From Nilaparvata lugens (lineage: Eukaryota; Arthropoda; Insecta; Hemiptera; Delphacidae), in contig NC_052507.1 of the NCBI RefSeq assembly GCF_014356525.2, forward strand, positions 744,001 to 808,000: DNA of 64,000 nt, in the 5' to 3' direction. Position numbers and translations under genes: made by a program. Each line of letters opens with the position of its first letter. Position 1 is the first letter of the stretch. The notes beneath the pieces are model-generated. The model did no database searches, was not told the origin of the DNA, and was given only the letters and a program-made list of their open reading frames with translations. Shown in pieces: positions 62,634-64,000 of this stretch.

Positions 62634-63425
62634 CTAACGACTAAAAGCAACATTGCCACCTAATATAATACCACTTTCTTTCAGTTCTTCAATAATAGAA
62701 ACTATTTCAACTGAATGTGATCTATTTCCCGCCTGCTTTGATGAAAGCAGAATATTTAATCTGTCTATCAGTTTATTTGGATTATCCCAGTAGACATACT
62801 GTCGACTAGTAGATTCATTTCTTATAAAACCCATACCACTAACAGCTGCTACATCATCAATCCTAGATCTTTTTCTTTTCCTACTACTACTCGATGGAAA
62901 TAAAGATTGAATAATTTGTGATTTATAGCCTGTATTTCTCTTTACATAACCGCGTCTATCTAAATGAGCAGCGGTAAGCTGCAATATATTACGATATTTT
63001 CTTAAATCACGTTCTGTGTACAGTTTCTGGTCAGGCTGTTTTTTAAATAGAAGTTCACACAAACCAACTGTTAAACGATACTTATTATTATTGTTGATAA
63101 TTAAATAACCATTGGCAATACTAATATCCTTTACACCCATATAGTATTCATTTACTTTACTATCATAACATATACCATAAGATATACAATTATTTATTTT
63201 GTCATTATGAAATTCACGTATATACTCATCAATAAAATCCACTGTTATTGTTGTTTTATTCAAAATATCACTTACATTAGATCTATTCAAACCCTCATCC
63301 ACATCCATTTCCTTGCCCGTATCTTTCTCCTCCTCCTCCTCCTCCTCCTCCTCCTCCTCCTCCTCCTCCTCCTCCTCCTCCTCATCGTCTCTGATTCTCT
63401 TTAAGTCTGCTACTAGTGTGTGCAT
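62634..63425 (-). CDS. DUF8207-type protein of fragment C (intact frame)
   Basis: ATG at 63425, 263 residues. A poly-Glu tract (63328-63382, a TCC-type run) is followed by the same domain as in element B: NNCISYGICYDSKVNEYYMG, YRLTVGLCELLFKKQP and LYTERDLRKYRNILQLTAAH, then RRGYVKRNTGYKSQ and EIVSIIEELKESGIILGG. Unlike the B copy it has no internal stop. Order and spacing with the coiled-coil gene match B, in the inverse orientation. The function is unknown. Confidence 0.75.
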   Translation of the reverse strand: MHTLVADLKRIRDDEEEEEEEEEEEEEEEEEEEKDTGKEMDVDEGLNRSNVSDILNKTTITVDFIDEYIREFHNDKINNCISYGICYDSKVNEYYMGVKDISIANGYLIINNNNKYRLTVGLCELLFKKQPDQKLYTERDLRKYRNILQLTAAHLDRRGYVKRNTGYKSQIIQSLFPSSSSRKRKRSRIDDVAAVSGMGFIRNESTSRQYVYWDNPNKLIDRLNILLSSKQAGNRSHSVEIVSIIEELKESGIILGGNVAFSR

Positions 63426-63603
63426 GTTGTACAAGTGTATCTTTCAATTGTTTTAGTGGATTGATAATGGTTCTAATGATTTTTGTCTAATCGAATCATT
63501 TTCCCTAATCATACTAGTTAATGATCTATTTTATTAATAATTGACTTACGCAAACCTTTTATCCTGTCATTACTTACTAGTATGACGATGATGATCACGT
63601 GCA

Positions 63604-63675
63604 CTAGTCCTTGTCTTCGTCCATGTCCTCGCCGCCCTCCTCTTGTTTTTTTCTTTTTAATTTAATTTTACGCAT
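63604..63675 (-). CDS. Very short charged ORF between ATPase tail and DUF8207 gene
   Basis: A 23-codon ATG frame, basic then acidic (MRKIKLKRKKQEEGGEDMDE). It may be a decayed N-terminal piece of the DUF8207-type gene, whose B homologue starts with a basic helical segment followed by an acidic linker, or it may be chance. Confidence 0.2.
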   Translation of the reverse strand: MRKIKLKRKKQEEGGEDMDEDKD

Positions 63676-63752
63676 ATTGCTAGTAGTAGTAAACGATAAT
63701 TAGTTCTTTCACCTACACTGGCTCAACAACAAATGATGAGAATTGACACATG

Positions 63753-64000
63753 TCAATTGGTGCTGCTGCTATACACACTTGGATCAATATACTTACCAAG
63801 ACAATTACGATATTTACCAGCATCTGGTTTACACTCAGTGAAAATTGAAATAAAACTATGATTTCCACCGCTTTGCCATACATGCAAACTAGATTTCTGA
63901 ATGCAACAAATGTCATATCAGTACCAACAAAATCTCTGAATATTAATTTTAAATTGGCATATCCATTTTAAAAATAATCAGCATATTTGCGTTGTCTCTG
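63753..64000 (-). pseudogene. C-terminal end of packaging ATPase, fragment C (runs off the window)
   Basis: Two frames together resemble the last ~60 residues of the B ATPase. LKLIFRDFVGTDMTFVAFRN corresponds to LKLIHRDHVGGDISYKDFVK. After a phase change near 63860, NHSFISIFTECKPDAGKYRN corresponds to FVTIMSKCGINSGKYRD. The stop is at 63753-63755. So fragment C reads ATPase, DUF8207, coiled-coil on -, the order found in B on +. The rest of the element should lie beyond 64000. Confidence 0.6.

Noticed and set aside
38384..64000. Fragments A and C as two ends of one element interrupted by B
   Set aside because: In B's layout the two arms face opposite ways, but A and C are both on the - strand; without an inversion or a different gene layout they cannot be one element. 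Not excluded.

Overview
This is eukaryotic, AT-rich, intron- and repeat-dense DNA, most likely from an insect. A hemipteran is plausible and a planthopper is my best guess. The reasons are host-type splice sites, many short palindromic elements, a tRNA-derived SINE, LINE fragments, a TTAGG telomere-like stretch and Polinton (Maverick) elements. The species is an inference. No bacterial-type genes, CRISPR arrays or rRNA genes are seen.

Positions 1-29.5 kb are a mosaic of transposable elements. They hold about six copies of an ~0.85-1.25 kb CA-microsatellite element, at least seven copies of one MITE family, a truncated LINE reverse transcriptase (5.56-6.75 kb), a 3 kb tandem duplication (7.3-13.5 kb), nested palindromes (14.0-14.8 kb), and a 16-29 kb block of mutually repeated segments with an LTR-like pair.

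A host gene runs on the + strand through 29.6-34.6 kb. Three exons are visible: a signal-peptide exon, a 25-nt microexon and an exon with an EF-hand loop. Its remaining exons are not seen, so if it continues downstream the last intron is at least 29 kb long and contains the rest of the window. Between 32.7 and 38.2 kb lie long simple repeats, a SINE with an 11-bp target duplication and a 30-bp minisatellite.

The main content is Polinton DNA. Fragment A (38.4-41.2 kb, - strand) has a possible accessory gene, a phospholipase A2-like (PLA2) gene and an acidic ORF. Element B (42040-61473, 19,434 bp) is complete: matching terminal inverted repeats, a perfect 6-bp target duplication (CAGTAG), and genes for major capsid protein, penton, adenovirus-type protease, PLA2 protein, two BIR (IAP-like) proteins, protein-primed family B DNA polymerase, retroviral-type integrase, packaging ATPase, a DUF8207-type protein and a coiled-coil protein. 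It sits in a 5'-truncated LINE. Fragment C (61.5-64.0 kb, - strand) shows ATPase tail, DUF8207 protein and coiled-coil protein in the same order as B but inverted.

B has two gene clusters. Structural genes run leftward on - and replication/integration genes run rightward on +. The sequence suggests each is driven by a TATA promoter through spliced transcripts: a + strand two-exon ATG-free leader joining just before the polymerase ATG, and a - strand two-exon gene whose intron holds a satellite array. Several B genes carry stops or frameshifts, so this copy is probably not autonomous.
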